Assembly: GCA_949318235.1 (NCBI GenBank)
Contig: OX439127.1
Coordinates: forward strand, 31,258,586-31,322,585
From: Ecdyonurus torrentis
Lineage: Eukaryota > Arthropoda > Insecta > Ephemeroptera > Heptageniidae
Length of the DNA stretch: 64,000 nucleotides
Direction of reading: 5' to 3'
The notes below the pieces were generated by a model. That model was not told where the DNA came from. It did not search any database and saw only the letters and a list, made by a program, of their open reading frames with translations. Both the position numbers and the translations under genes were made by a program. Shown here one piece after another: positions 50,077-63,621 of this stretch; position 1 is the stretch's first letter, and each line of letters opens with the position of its first letter.

Positions 50077-51782
50077 TGTGTGTATGTGTAAGTGTGTGTT
50101 TGAGTGTCACGTGGAGATAGCACTACACGCTAAAAACCCGTCAATCAAAAGAAACCACTATTTCATTCGATCCCATAAAATTTATTCATGGCATTATTTA
50201 TATTACTGGAGCCGTAAAATGTTCAAGTTTAATATTGTATGATTTATATATTCATCTGTGAACTGTGAGGACTATATCTTTGTCATTTTAAAGCATGCCA
50301 TGCAGACTATCGTTTTTATTACTGTGCCCGTTAAAAAGCGATTTAAAAAACAAGTTCCTTTTTCTTTTTTGTTTCCCTCAGTCTTAATAATATTATTAGC
50401 ATTATTGGTCCACAGTCTGCTTAAAAAAGTAGACTATTTATATAATAATAATAAATGCAAGGTGTAAAGTTTTAATATGGATAGCGCAATTTATTAAATA
50501 AAATTTGAAGAGGAATAAATCATTTGATTTAAAAAATGCAGCATAGTCACAGGATAGCATCATATTATGCAGCAAAGTGAAAGCCGCGAGGAAAATTTAA
50601 TACTAAGCTAGAGGTGACTACTTTTATGAGCAGAATGAATACGACGATAGAGATGAAGGCAGGTGATATTGCGATGTTTATTTACATCTATAAAAGACTC
50701 CTTTGTCAGCAACTTGTACTGTATCGTGTTCAGTTCTTTTCCTATAGGGTATCACTCAGACATAAATAGCATTATGCCTACTATACTATGTCTATAATGT
50801 ATAGTATCATATTATATACAGGGTGGGATCATATACCTATAACTTACTTCTTCACAAAACATACCGCGGAGAAGTAACATTCCTAATAACGCATGATGGC
50901 ATTGTATATATTTCTACCTATTCTAATTTTCAAGTCCATATTGAATGCAAATTGCAAATATAAAAAAAAAATTAAAAAAAAAAATCACGTTGTAAATAAC
51001 ACACGATCTGAATGAATATTATTAAAATATGAATTCGAATTAATTGATATTGCTTGGTCATATTAATTATTTCATTTATTGAATGAACCATCTTGCTAAA
51101 CAAATTATTACAATAAAGTATCTGATGTCAACTTGAAGAGGGTAGCAAAGCATGCTACTCCATATAGCATGCAGAATGTAGCATGTAGTCCTCAGCATGC
51201 AAACTTAAACGTAATATTAAAATAATAATAATCAGAAATGTATTAAATTAAATCTTTAGCTTTATATAAATAAAGCTACTTACAAAATTATTGTTTTGCA
51301 GTGTGTGTTAGATATCATATTATCAATATTATAACGTATGTAAGTAGTATAATTATATTATATTTATGCCTATACGTAGTTCGTACTCTTCCATGAGTTT
51401 CAACTTTCAACACCGTGAACCGTGACACAATTTGACAAATAAGAATACGAAATGATCATATTAAAAAACTATGTATAACATTTAATCACATCCGAAGCAG
51501 CTACAGATGTCACGGTACCATAAAATCTTTGTGCTGTTGCATGTATTTCCTATTTATCTTGTTGTGGAAAGGTGCCGACTAAGACTTAACTGTGAGCTCA
51601 ATACACATAGGTTCACGCAATGCCGACCGTGACGGGGAGCACAAGTTTGATTGGGCTCTCATGGGTACATGCGGTACATGGTATACATGGGTACATGTGG
51701 CTCTTACAGAGACCTTAGTATGAACCGGGATGCATTTTCGAGTTTACTAAACATTCGGGATGTTAAGGTAGGTTTGATGTAC

Positions 51783-51833
51783 CTGCGTCTCTGGTAGCAG
51801 TCATCGCAGCGGACTGCAGTCCTTTGTAGTAGT
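51783..51833 (-). CDS. Candidate 51-nt phase-1 microexon
   Basis: Between TTAAGTGTAG (acceptor-like) and GTACATCA (donor-like) lies a 51-nt open segment. In phase 1 it encodes about 16 residues, YYKGLQSAAMTATRDA. It would join E2 as A|AC (Asn) and E4 as G|AT (Asp) without a stop. It is GC-richer than its surroundings. The acceptor lacks a strong pyrimidine tract and the segment has no cysteines, so chance is a real alternative. If real it would be a short spacer, perhaps included only in some transcripts. Confidence 0.28.
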
Positions 51834-52389
51834 CTACACTTAATTAAGTCATAAATATTTCAGGAACGTTCACTAATTCCCTTCATTTATCTCTCATATC
51901 ACACGTTGTTAGGTTTTCCTTGATGCATAATTTAAAATTTATAAATCGTACTTCCCCCCACCCAAAGTTACAATTAGAAAAATTTACCCAAATAGCAAAT
52001 TGAAGTTGATCCAAACCGAGTGCATACATTTTTTTTCTGCTTTCGGTCACAGGAATTTTAAACAAAACTATATAAATTTGGCTAAATTAAAGGTATACCA
52101 TCACCGAAGGTCAGATGTTACTTCGGTTTTTGGTCATTAAGACAGTGCGCGTAAAGTCACAAATATCTGAAGAATATTTGCTTCTACACTGTATTACACT
52201 GCGATTAACGCTGTGACATTAATTCAACCAACACCTTCACTTTATAATAATTGAACGTAAAATAAAGCAATTTAATTAATAGAATGACCGCAAATACTCA
52301 ACATGAAATTTCTGAACTACTATTAATATGCGGAACTGATTCATAAATATAAAACTTTAATATACGCAGTATAATTATTGTGTGTGTGT

Positions 52390-52537
<148 letters not shown>

Positions 52538-53525
52538 TTTTATTTTTATATTTTTATTTTACCATTAAATAGCTCCCTGCTGGCACAATTTAATAGAACG
52601 CTATACACATTTTTATGGTGGTAGGTTATTTTCTGTCAAGTTGATTTTGTATAATGGTATATAATATGCTTTGTGTTATAATCGTTCTAGGTATTATAAG
52701 AAGAAGAAGAAACACATGATTACAAGCGTCTATACAATACTAAAGTAATCTACTAGGAGCGATAAAATAAATACCTTTTGTTAAAATAAACATAAAATCC
52801 CGAAACATCTTATAACTTCGAAATTACATACATGTAGGTCTCTCTTTCTCCAACAGTAATAAGTTATTGTCTGGCCGAGATGAAGTCAAATATTGACAGT
52901 TATAAAAGATGGAAACACTTTACAGGTTTAACACAATTTGCACATGAAGAATGGCGTAAATATCTCTAAACTTTTTTTATCGTAATACAAATTTGATTTG
53001 ATTTTCTGTCCCCTTATATCAACACTATTTTTTAGTCCTTTATTGCTGCTAATTTTTTTGTCATTCTTTTGGGAAGACTAAATTATGATCGTTTATTGAT
53101 AGTATTTTTAAAATTACTACATTAAAAGGTTTAGGCGTACTAATATTCGCGTTTTAAGAACATTTTATAGGAATCGAACTTATATGTTATTTCGGAACTG
53201 AGGTTTAGCGCTTAGACAACAGAACTTAGTGTTAATTGAACATTTGAGAAGTGCTATAAAATTATCAACATAATATAAAATCATTTATGATTAAATTTGT
53301 CTTTTACTTGTATAATGTGATAAAGAATTTGCCAATACGTTAAAAAGAGTCATTGTTTGCGACTATCGTTAAAAATTTCTTTAGATAAGTTTTTTATTTT
53401 TTTTTATTTTTATTATTATTATTTTTTTTATCTTATTTAAAACACGAGTAAAAATGTTAAGAGTATACTAAATACTTTTAAACAAAAATAGTGTTAATAA
53501 ATGGGAAAGTTTGTCAACAAACTTA

Positions 53526-53692
53526 TATTGACTGATAAAGGAACAACTGTTTTGAAGCCGACTATAAGCAATTTCGATCACATCCGCTTCCGTTTTGACT
53601 TACTGCACATGCGTATAAGGAGAAACGGAAGCGGATGTGACCGAAATCGCTTATAGTCGGCCTCAAAACCGTTGTTCCTTTACTAGTCAATA
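53526..53692. mobile_element. 167-bp inverted-repeat element
   Basis: The left arm starts TATTGACTGATAAAGGAACA and runs to CACATCCGCTTCCGTTT. The right arm is its complement with few mismatches and ends TTTACTAGTCAATA. The centre is about 27 bp. Non-coding MITE-like element. Confidence 0.8.
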
Positions 53693-54327
53693 TTATACGT
53701 TATAATTATGTAACATTTACTAGATATCAATAGTAATAATAGAAATTTTAAAATCTAAGAGGAAAGAGTTAAACTGAAATACAGATAACTCAAAGGCAAT
53801 AAAGCACTCATAACGTATCAACAAAAGTATGTTATTTATTATAAATGCTAAGACATTCGTTGAAGAAAATCATTCAACGTAATGTTGCATGAATGCAACA
53901 CTTGTACGGACTTCTTGGTGTACAAGTGTTGAAAAACAAATGAAATGACGACTGAGACATATTTTATGAAGTGACATGCAAATTCTAAAGTGGGCGACTA
54001 TAAGTGTAAAAGCTCACTCGTAACGAGAGCATCAAACAATCTTCCTCATTATATGGCGCCACTACTGACTAGCCCTCTTTTTATTCAATTCTTTATAACC
54101 ACACACGGAGAAAAATCTCTAAATCCTTTCTTGCAACCCTCTTTCTTTGATGATCATATTCACATCAGGACGTAAGGAAACAGTACATATATATTATGGA
54201 TTTGTTTTAAGGTGTTAATATTTAACGGTAATGAAGAGATGTCGCAAAATAACTCTAAAAATCTTATAGTCCTTAAGTTTATTTCCCAAAAGACGATAAG
54301 AGTGGGTATAAAAGTGTGTGTGTGTAT

Positions 54328-54330
<3 letters not shown>

Positions 54331-54374
<44 letters not shown>
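54331..54374. repeat. (AT)n microsatellite
   Basis: About 22 AT units, preceded by a short GT run. Confidence 0.95.
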
Positions 54375-54379
<5 letters not shown>

Positions 54380-55292
54380 TGTTAAAATACAAAGTGTTAG
54401 GGAATTAGGAAATTAATGAAATATCCACCTTTGAAGAAATTTGATGAAACAATAAAACTGAACTAAACACCAATAAAGTATAAACAAATGTTGCAGTGCA
54501 GAACAATGTATAATAGGTACAATGCTCGTATAGACAATAAAACTGGTTTATTAAAACAAGATGTATCGAAATATAAAAAAACAAGTTTGATTTTTCATGA
54601 GGAAAGAAAGAAAAGCTGTGTATATTATTATAATAAATTACAGATTTGTTAGGCAGCAGACAGGTATGCAGTTAACTTCATCCAACTCTTCGAAAGAAAA
54701 TAACATAAAAATAACTGATAAAACGTATACACGTAAATGTATATTATTTTATTTGTTTTATAATCAAATATTACATTTAGTTACAAGTTACCGTATTTAT
54801 TTCTGTAATATATGAAAAAAATAAAAGGAATTTAAATTTATAGATAATCTTGAACTTCAAAACTCAAAAGTTTATTATGACTATATGTTTAATCAATGAT
54901 TTGAAAATAAGTATTTTTATGGTATTAACAGTAAAATTGTACTTTTAAAATCTATAGATTTAGAGTGTGAAAGTTTAAATTTAACTTAAATATAATCAGA
55001 AGTGTATATGTAAAAGTGTAATGTTAGAAGGATTTGCTATCTCTTCATAGTAATTAAATAAAGCGTTGCTTTGAAGGTATATCAGTTTACCTTTTTGAAA
55101 CACGATCTTGCCAAATAGGAATAAGCCACACGCTTGGAAGTATAGTTTTCATGTACTCTGTACGTACAGTACAGAGATGACAACTACAAAACATCTTTCC
55201 AGTGAATTTTTTGACATTGTTTGTGCGAATCATATTTACAAAGCATAGAGAAAATTTATCTTTATAAAGGTATGTGACTGTCAAAGTATGTG

Positions 55293-55605
55293 ATTTTTTT
55301 ATTTTATTTATTATTATTATTATTTTATTACACAAGCACGGCGAACGGCCATGCCAGTTAGTCTTTGCAAACACCCTGGTTGCAATCGTTTGACAGAGTC
55401 ATGATAAGATTCCAACCCGGCATTATTTCCCAATTTTTGCTTGAAGTGCGAGGTTAGTCGAGACACTGAATACATGCAAGAGTCGATCTCCCGAATGCAC
55501 AATGATTTATCAAACTACCAGGGTTAAAAACACGTTAGCGGCTCGGAATCGAACGTGGATATCCTGCATGTTAAGTGGCAGTTCTCTCTATACTAATCCA
55601 CAGGC
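55293..55605 (-). mobile_element. tRNA-derived SINE
   Basis: Read on the minus strand, the head (from 55605) has an A-box-like TTAGTATAGAGAG and, about 35 bp on, a good B box, CGTTCGATTCC (near 55545). This is the spacing of a tRNA-like RNA polymerase III promoter, though the cloverleaf is degraded. A body of about 200 bp follows, then an AT-rich tail of ATAAT/AAATAA units (55293-55329). No second copy was noticed in the window and no target-site duplication could be fixed. A 60-codon frame over the body is not a gene. Confidence 0.65.
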
Positions 55606-55689
55606 TTGGTCAAAATAAATAACATATTATAATTATAAATAAGTTTTTCTGTATTATAAAAATCAAATCAAATGTCTGGACATGACTAA

Positions 55690-55880
55690 GTTAAAGGCAT
55701 AGACATCATGAAAACATTAGCATTTGTATCACAAAACACTTGATGGGTACATAAATAACATTAATTTGTCTCAAAACCCAACTGTAGCGCCGTAGCAGTG
55801 ATCAGAAAATTTTGTTTTATGCAACCCGCACAACATTTTTATACATATTTTTTGCCTATTTCTGACGTTCATATTGTTAA
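55690..55880. mobile_element. Dispersed repeat, copy 1 (inverted copy at 62.0 kb)
   Basis: AAAGGCATAGAC, CACAAAACACTTGATGGG, GTAGCAGTGATCAGAAAATT and GCAACCCGCACAACATTTT occur in this order. All recur in reverse complement at about 62030-62200, so the two are copies of one element. Confidence 0.75.
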
Positions 55881-56334
55881 ATAAAAATTCTGATGGCATA
55901 ATGTGATTAGAGTTTTGAAAAATTGGGAAATATTATAAAATAATTTTAACTGCGCCAAACAGCACACATTGTACAAACTAAGATTCATACTTTGTGCACG
56001 TTCGTCTAGTATAATGACGTCACGTATACAGCTTTTTCTTGCCGAAGCGACGAAAGACAAGTATAAGAACGCTTACTTATACAATACTGTATAATGTTTT
56101 ATAAGAAAGACACGATGAAATGCGGATCGCAGATGCGTCTCTATTGACTCAAATAAATAACTCAGAATTATAAACATCGAATCGCGTACGTATTATGTGT
56201 ACGAGTGTAACGTTATTAATTGATTTACAGGAGATCAAATAAATATTTTTAATTAAAACATTCATCTCAACCCACATTCACGATATATCAGATATATCTG
56301 CGTCATATCTATAACTCTATATCAGCATAACTAC

Positions 56335-56336
<2 letters not shown>

Positions 56337-56371
<35 letters not shown>
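56337..56371. repeat. (GA)n microsatellite
   Basis: About 17 AG units. Confidence 0.95.
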
Positions 56372-56376
<5 letters not shown>

Positions 56377-58360
56377 AAAAAGTTTTGTCTCATGCTAAGA
56401 GTTTATTTTATGGGTTATCCGATCAAATACACACACAAACCAGAAATAGTTCGAAAGTTAAAACTAAGAAATATCACTCAGCGTTGATGAAAATAATCCA
56501 TAATTTCAACACATTCATTCCAAAATGATTGAAAAAAAAAATATTTACAGTATTTAGTAATGAATTTAAATTTGTATTAAAAAAACAAAACATAATAATA
56601 AAAAAATAATATTACATTGTAATTTTTTTTCATCCAATTATAAATAGAAAAATACTGTATAATGAATGTTTTAAACAGAATGTAATAAAAATAATTCAAT
56701 ATTAATAAATTATTCTAATACATAAAAATGCATAAATACTGTATAATCTATCTTTGTATGTTTATCGCAGTTATTATGTAAAATTGAGGTCTTTGGCTCT
56801 ATGCAAATTAAAAAAAAAAAAAAAAAGGATTTTGTCATTTATTTTTGATAAAAGTCATAATGCTTCGTTGATTTTTCTCTACACTCCTCACTCGCGTTAA
56901 AGTTTCGATTCCTGTATAGCAATAGCATGTGTGTGATATTCTGAGTTTGATTTGCTGAGAAGTATTACCAGTTATAGTTATTTTATTTCAAAAACTAAAA
57001 GGCTGCAAAAATCTTCGCCACTGATTGAAGTATAACTTTTTTAAAACAACACGAGTCATTTGGCTATCGGGGAAAATTAGTTATAAATAATAATAACATA
57101 TTATTATTATTATTTATTAAACCTAAATTATTATTTTAAGTTCTTTAACAATGCAGAAATGAGTTACTTGATTAATCTCTTTATGATTTGAACTGAAATG
57201 AACTTGACTTACAAGAAAATAATTTAATGTTTTCTATACTATTGGTTTCAGTTTTAAATTAATATTACTTAAACCAAAGTCAGGCTGACTAAAAAAAAGG
57301 CCAGTCAGGGATTGCTTGGCCAGCTTTATGGCCAGTCCGAGCTAGACTCGATGGGAAGGTATTGTACAATACGAACTAAAACTGTTACCGCAAGTCGCAG
57401 TTAATTTATATTTATGAAAGGCAGGAATGACGATTTGTTTTTCTAATCAGAAACATCTAAAAAAAAAACAATGCTCTTTGCGACTGCATCAGAATACTTG
57501 GCAGCTTAAATTGCTTGGCGTATGGTTATATAATGTAAAGATGAATAGCGCGGGTATATTGAATGTTTATTAACATAAGAGTGTGACAAGACATCAGTTT
57601 ACTTATGGCAACAAGCATGGATATTACTCAGACAATTATTGTTGGCAGCACACACATTATGTACTGTATATAATATGTACTTGACAATCCAAGTCATTTC
57701 CACAGCACACTATAAGAAGCATAACAATTCTCATGGAAAATAAAACAAGATATTGCATGGCGAGCTTACACGGATAAAAAAAATGACGTAATGGTAATGA
57801 CATCATAGCAAGTGCACAAACGTACATACAGCGATCTATTATTCTTCATTATTTTTCCCCTTCCTTCAACATATAAATTTATCAGCTTTAATAATAAAAG
57901 ATTATATAATGTCTTTCCTTTAAGCACATTTTTCTCGCATTCTTGAATAGCGGCACTTTTTACATGTTTGCTATAGTTTTCCAGAGAAAAAACATTAAGT
58001 GATACAATTACTTCATATTGTTAAAAAAAAAAAGTTTCCTCATTGTCTTCAAAACTACCCGTACTTAATTTGATCATTCAAATCACCTATATACTTGGAA
58101 CTTTTATTAATATGATACAATATATTATACTTTCCGGAAAATATGTTTATTATATACAGTTTCACAAGATTATTGTATAATATGAAACAAAATTCGTTTT
58201 ACTGTATGTCTTTGTCTTATGTTGATCATTATGTTTTCATATATATTCTGAAGTTACATACAAATGAATATGGCAACAATTTTAGCATACTGGTTTCCAA
58301 AAGGAAAATAACATTAACAATAAATGCATGCAGTAATAAAAATAATTTAAAGATACTTAC

Positions 58361-58504
58361 TTGGTGCCGCGAGTTCGCCACAGTCCAATTCATCTGTTCC
58401 ATCGGTACACTGCTGTATTCTATCGCAACGCTCGTACTCCGGTAAACAGCGAGTGTTGTCGCAACGGAACTCTCCTCTACCACAAGGTATCTCAGTCGTT
58501 GTAG
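58361..58504 (-). CDS. LDLa exon E2, perlecan-like gene
   Basis: This 144-nt phase 1-1 exon has acceptor TTGCTGCAG and donor GTAAGTAT. Linker TTTEIP precedes a module from CGRGEFRC to DELDC, followed by GELAAP. Six cysteines are canonical. The residue before cysteine 5 is Gln (CDRIQQC) in place of Asp, and the acidic motif reads TDE. The longest open frames drawn over it are in the wrong frame. The next LDLa exon downstream (E4) is 30.6 kb away, with the internal signal-peptide exon between them. Confidence 0.92.
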
Positions 58505-58556
58505 CTGCAGCAATACGATACACCTTTAATCACTACAACATTCTGTACATATCATG

Positions 58557-58557
<1 letters not shown>

Positions 58558-58599
<42 letters not shown>
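58558..58599. repeat. poly-T tract
   Basis: A run of about 42 T on the plus strand. Confidence 0.95.
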
Positions 58600-58601
<2 letters not shown>

Positions 58602-58734
58602 AATCAACAAAAAATGTTCATTTAAAAAAAATAATAAACACTCTTTTTTAAAAACAGATGAGGGAATAAAAAAAATTGGAAATGACTTGGATTGTCAAGT
58701 ACATTATATACAGTACAAAAAAAAGTTGTAAGAC

Positions 58735-58915
58735 CAACAGGGACAGATCCAGCTCAAAAAATTTGAAGGGAGCGAATCCCTATACTGCAATGTTGATCTC
58801 GGAGGGCGGCGGGTGGTGGGTGGTAATAACTATAATGCATTTTGGCCAGTTTGGAGGGGGTGATTGCCCCCATTACCCCCCCCCCCCTCTTTCTGGATCC
58901 ACCCCTGATGGATAC
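58735..58915 (+). mobile_element. Interspersed-repeat remnant, ...GGATCCACCCCTG
   Basis: GC-rich stretch beginning GGGACAGATCCAG and ending CTTTCTGGATCCACCCCTGA. The ends are complementary (GGGACAGATCCAG against CTGGATCCACCCC), with a G-run and a C-run between them. Related to 28020-28140. Confidence 0.5.
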
Positions 58916-59265
58916 CAATTAAAGGTATTAGGGATTTACTTCTGATATTTGCTTTTAAAATCTTATAAACTGTCACCGCTTTGATAAGATTTAGGTTTAA
59001 TTTAAGTAATTTTAAACTAATTATTACACAAATTCAATTTAAATCACTAAAAATCAATGAAAATTGGATTAAATGAATCCATGAAAAGTTTGTATGGGAT
59101 AATATTCAACTTAGCATTGACAACAGTAAGAAGTGAAATAAGATTGATATTCAAGTTATTAGTTTACCGACGCTTTCCATTACGCGATTGTAAATTTACA
59201 ATTCTTAATTTTACAATTGTAATTTCAGTTGACATTTGGTAATAAAATCAAATGGAATTCTTATA

Positions 59266-59268
<3 letters not shown>

Positions 59269-59341
<73 letters not shown>
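59269..59341. repeat. (AT)n microsatellite
   Basis: About 36 AT units. Confidence 0.95.
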
Positions 59342-59347
<6 letters not shown>

Positions 59348-60174
59348 AAAAAATATAGGTTTTTACTTGGGTTCGAAGCGCGTTTTGTGGGTTTTGGAAA
59401 AACTTTCCGGAGGACCGGAGGTAATTCAGTACTGAAAGTTTTATTTTGTGTAAATTTCGAACTTAAGTTTTGTCGACTCGACAATTACTACTTGACTACA
59501 ATTGACTGCAAAAATTTAAATATACTCTCGCGATCCATACCACATACATCATATTTATGTGTACTTCTATGAACTTTTAAAAATGATATTCACGATTTAC
59601 ATTTAATTAATAATTATGCGTATATTTTATGAAGGTACCATAACATAACGATTTTAATCGATAAATCTTTATTAATATGCTGCATGAGGTGTCTTATAAT
59701 ATTTTGCACAAGTTTCTGTTTTACGGATGCAATTCTATGTTTGTAAAATGTTTTATTTCTAATTATTAAAAAAAAAAAAAAAAAATTAATTAATTTGGCT
59801 ACAAAATGTAAGTATGTATGTGAAAGTGAAAGCTATAAACTGCATGGACAAAAATATAAAAAGTTCCTTTTAAATTAATCTCAAAATATTTGAAAAATGG
59901 TACACAAAGAAATATTGTGTTACTCTCTACGTATATAACAATTTTAAATATTTATCGTACAGTCCTTTTAATTGATTGATGAAAATATCCGTTGAATAAA
60001 CCTAAAATAACAAAATCAATAAATTTTATTATAGTTGAAATATGAAATGAAGTTTTGCATGCATTGTGAAATAGAATCCACTTAACGACCATGTATAACA
60101 AACTGTTACACAGCTGTGCATATCATGACGGACACGAGGTTAATTCTCCCACTAAATTTCGCGTGCAACTTTTA

Positions 60175-60245
60175 AGCTTGCAAGACCATATTATTATAAT
60201 ATATTATACATAATATATACATGTGTGTGTGTATGTATATTGTAT

Positions 60246-60323
<78 letters not shown>

Positions 60324-60344
60324 TATTATATGGTCTTGCAAGCT
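60175..60344. mobile_element. Inverted repeat enclosing an (AT)n tract
   Basis: AGCTTGCAAGACCATAT at the left and ATATGGTCTTGCAAGCT at the right are exact complements. Between them is AT-rich DNA including about 66 bp of (AT)n. Same architecture as 6660-6930, with different terminal sequence. Confidence 0.75.
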
Positions 60345-61023
60345 ATTTAAATCATTTGCATGGTCGCGTGCAAATCCATCAAATGACAACGATATAATAA
60401 TAATCATGCCCATAACTTGTTATGCAACCTGAAATTCATTTGTGCTCAAGAAGTTGCATTATAAATTGGCATTTCGCTCCAACGATAATACAATATTAAA
60501 TAACATAAATTTGAGGGAATTATAATCAATCAATAGATATAATTATAATAAAGAAAAACAATTAGAAGTAATAACATTTCAGGGCAGATTTCAAATCAAC
60601 CCATCTCTTAGCTCCATGAAAATTTGTACAACCAATATTTTGTATTTGCAATGTAATGCAATGCAATGTAAAAAATAATGTAGCTAACATAATTAACACA
60701 ATGTGTTGCTAATTAAACAACAAAATAAAAGTTTTCCAAATTTTCCCTCATAGCGAATGTCTTGGTACATAAAAAAGGACTTCTTGTATAAACATTAAAT
60801 CGTATAAGAATTTATTGCAATTGTAAAAGAAAAAAAAACTGTTAATTTTCATGTGAGCACTATTTACACGGAGCAATATTTTTAATTCTTCATATATATA
60901 TATATATATATATATATTATGTTCAAATTCTTTAAAAAATTATTACATTATTATGCAATCAAATTTATTACACAATGCAGATATTGCTCTGTGTATAAAC
61001 TCCAATCGAAATTTGTATTATAC

Positions 61024-61227
61024 CATTTGGCAAATCTGGACAATCATCTTCATCATCGCCGTCCGGACAATCTGGAATTCCATCACATTTTTGCACGTTG
61101 CAAATATATGTGGTGCCATCAGAGCAGCGGACGTTGTCATCAGCTCGGCAACCCGTTCGTGGAGGTGTAGTTGGGATAGGAACGTTAGAAGGGGTGCTGT
61201 CTGGTGCCACTGTGCCGCCTGGATATG
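61024..61227 (-). CDS. LDLa exon E1 with Thr/Pro-rich leader, perlecan-like gene
   Basis: This phase 1-1 exon has donor GTATAATA. The acceptor is less certain: CTGCCCACAG at 61228 gives 204 nt, but other in-phase AG sites lie a few codons downstream and no pyrimidine tract is present (the upstream DNA is A-rich on this strand). Twenty-five or so residues of Thr/Pro-rich linker (VPIPTTPPRTG included) precede the module. The LDLa runs from CRADDNVRC to DEDDC. It has a longer cysteine 2-3 loop (CSDGTTYIC) and reads CDGIPDC and DDEDDC, so calcium ligands are complete. This loop form resembles what I recall of the first LDLa of insect-type perlecans. The N-terminal start of this form lies upstream and is not identified. 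Confidence 0.88.
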
Positions 61228-61604
61228 CTGTGGGCAGTATTTCACCATATGGACTTTTTTTTTTTTTTTTTTTCATTTTTGAAAGCATAACTTTACCGAA
61301 TTCTCATAATAAAGTCTCGAATTTTTTAATTAGCACAGGTATATTTTTTAATTAGCACAGGTATAATCAGGATGGCAATATAATTTTTGCTCTCAACTTA
61401 ATCACAGGTCTATTATTTGGTCCCAAATTTAGGATAAAGGAGGGATTGAAATTAAAAAATATATTATAAAATATATTTAACCTGATTATTCCTATTTAAG
61501 ATATTAAACATTGTTAAATTACTTTAAGTACAGAAATATCATTCATATTTCACACAATAGGAATGCAAAATTATTTAATTAAATATTCTGAACAGAATTC
61601 ATAC

Positions 61605-61699
61605 TGTCACGGGGTAGCATTATACATAATAATGTTACATGTCACAAGTGTCACGGGTGTGACATGTAACATTATTATGTATAATGCTACCCCGTGACA
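61605..61699. mobile_element. 95-bp perfect inverted repeat
   Basis: TGTCACGGGGTAGCATTATA and a further 22 bp are matched exactly by the complementary arm ending TATAATGCTACCCCGTGACA, with an 11-bp loop. ATAC occurs immediately on both sides, a possible 4-bp target duplication. Non-coding. Confidence 0.85.
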
Positions 61700-62029
61700 A
61701 TACTAATAAGCAAATAAAATGAGAAATAATAAGCTATGAAATTAAAATTTGTTTCGGAAATCATAAATAAAAAAATAAAAAACTTAATGCTGTTTTTGAT
61801 TCTGTTATAAGCACATCATAACATTGAAAATGTCAGAGTTTACAAAATTGACTGACAAAATTTCTTTATTTAAAGCCATAGACCACATAAAACAACATGT
61901 GCTTTTAATTGAATAAACACGAAATGGGATCTACAAAACTGATGACAATTTTTACCAGAATGTTAATGTAGCCCCACGAAAGAGCGTGAAAAAACTGTAA
62001 AGTAGGCAATTTGCGTAAAAATTTATGTT

Positions 62030-62200
62030 TATGACGCCAGAAACATGCAAAAATAGTATGAAAATGTTGTGCGGGTTGCATAAATTGAATTTTCTGATCA
62101 CTGCTACGGGGCTACTGTTGGATTTTGAGACAAACTAAAGTCCCATCAAGTGTTTTGTGATATAAATGCTTATGTTTTTCTCTGGTCTATTCCTTCAATA
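62030..62200. mobile_element. Dispersed repeat, copy 2 (inverted relative to 55.7 kb)
   Basis: Contains AAAATGTTGTGCGGGTTGC, AATTTTCTGATCACTGCTAC and CCCATCAAGTGTTTTGTG, reverse complements of words in 55690-55880. Non-coding. Confidence 0.75.
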
Positions 62201-63590
62201 TAAACGGTCTTTGTGATTTATTATATTATGATTAATGAATTGTTAAATAAAATTTAATTAAATATTTACAAACTCACTATAATTGACATTTCTTTTTCCC
62301 TCTCAATTTATTTGCTTATAATATAATAAGACAACTTCTGTATGCTGACGACGAGCAAAAATCACATTTTCAAACCCACAAAATTGCAACTTAGAATGCA
62401 AAGTTTTATATTAAAAAGGCGTTACAATATAATATAATTATAAAGACATTTCAATTAAAGCATCAACATGTATTATCACGTCGCACCAAAATATAGAGCT
62501 AATAATTTAGGGGAAATAAGTCTTAAAGTTTTTGCGGTTGTGCATTTGAGCTTAAATTTGATCTGACTAAGTAATTCTAATTTGATTTTAAATAAATAAA
62601 AAAAAAACTTGCTAAAATGTTGAAACGATTAAGATATTTGCGGACTTAATACTGCATCTCGCCTTTCTTGATTATAATGTACTCATAGTATATTATATTA
62701 TACAGAATAAAAACTAAAAGTAATTTTAGGATTTGCGAATTGTTATGTTATGTTTTGGTAATAACTGTGCGTTTTTACCTTCTTAATTTATATGACTTAC
62801 GATTTTTTTTTTGTAGTATAGTGCAATTACTATTTTAATTTAACAAAAAATTTGTCAGTCGTAAAAAGCCATGAAAATCAGGTACTATGTGAATATATGA
62901 CCTATTTAAAATTATTTTATTTCAGAATTGTTGAGCTTGCTCGAATTGCAAATGCACAACCACCAAAAATTTTACTCACAATAAATACGCAACCAACAAG
63001 AACAGTGCGACACAGCGACAAGATTAATATCATAATATATTGTACTTATATAATAATATTAATATTTATTTTTAAGCGCAATAAGGCACATACATACATA
63101 TATATATACAACAAAATACCACAACCAAAAATAATGTTCACAGCATTTGCAAAAAGTTATATTTACATGAGTATTATGGTAAACATATATATAAAAAATG
63201 TGAGAAGTATTATTTCAATGTCCACAATGTTATATTGTTATTTTTTGTACACACAATTATAATTTGTTTAAGTAGAAGCAAAATGTTAAATTTACCCGAA
63301 TACTTTCCAGTAAACGTTAAAGCTCTTGTTATAAGCTTTGGTAATAAAATATGTTTGAATCAAAGGATAAAGAAGCACAACAATACAAACTTAACATATT
63401 TTTAAAAAGGAGTATCAAAAATTTAATGTCATATTATTATTATTATTATTCAACAGAAACTTAAACAGAAATTGGAATAGCGTAACAAAATATTGACTCA
63501 GAAACAAGTTTACAAATCTGAGTCTAAAAATTACAATCTAGAAATGAGAGGAAAGAGGTATGATATAAATTCTGGAATATGAAAAAAAAA

Positions 63591-63621
<31 letters not shown>

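Larger units (their letters stand above)
58505..61023. other. Intron E1-E2
   Basis: Poly-T tract (58558-58599), a GC-rich repeat remnant (58735-58915), (AT)n tracts (59269-59341, 60251-60316) and an inverted repeat around the latter (60175-60344). No exon seen. Confidence 0.65.

Noticed and set aside
62955..63045. Minus-strand hydrophobic leader-like peptide (MILILSLCRTVLVG...) as first exon of the long form
   Set aside because: The nearby GTGAGTAA would end it in phase 0, which does not fit the phase-1 acceptor of E1, and the base pair before the donor is TT.
62852..63262. 136-codon plus-strand open frame
   Set aside because: Biased Ile/Tyr/Asn/Lys composition typical of AT-rich noncoding DNA, no domain, no splice or promoter context.
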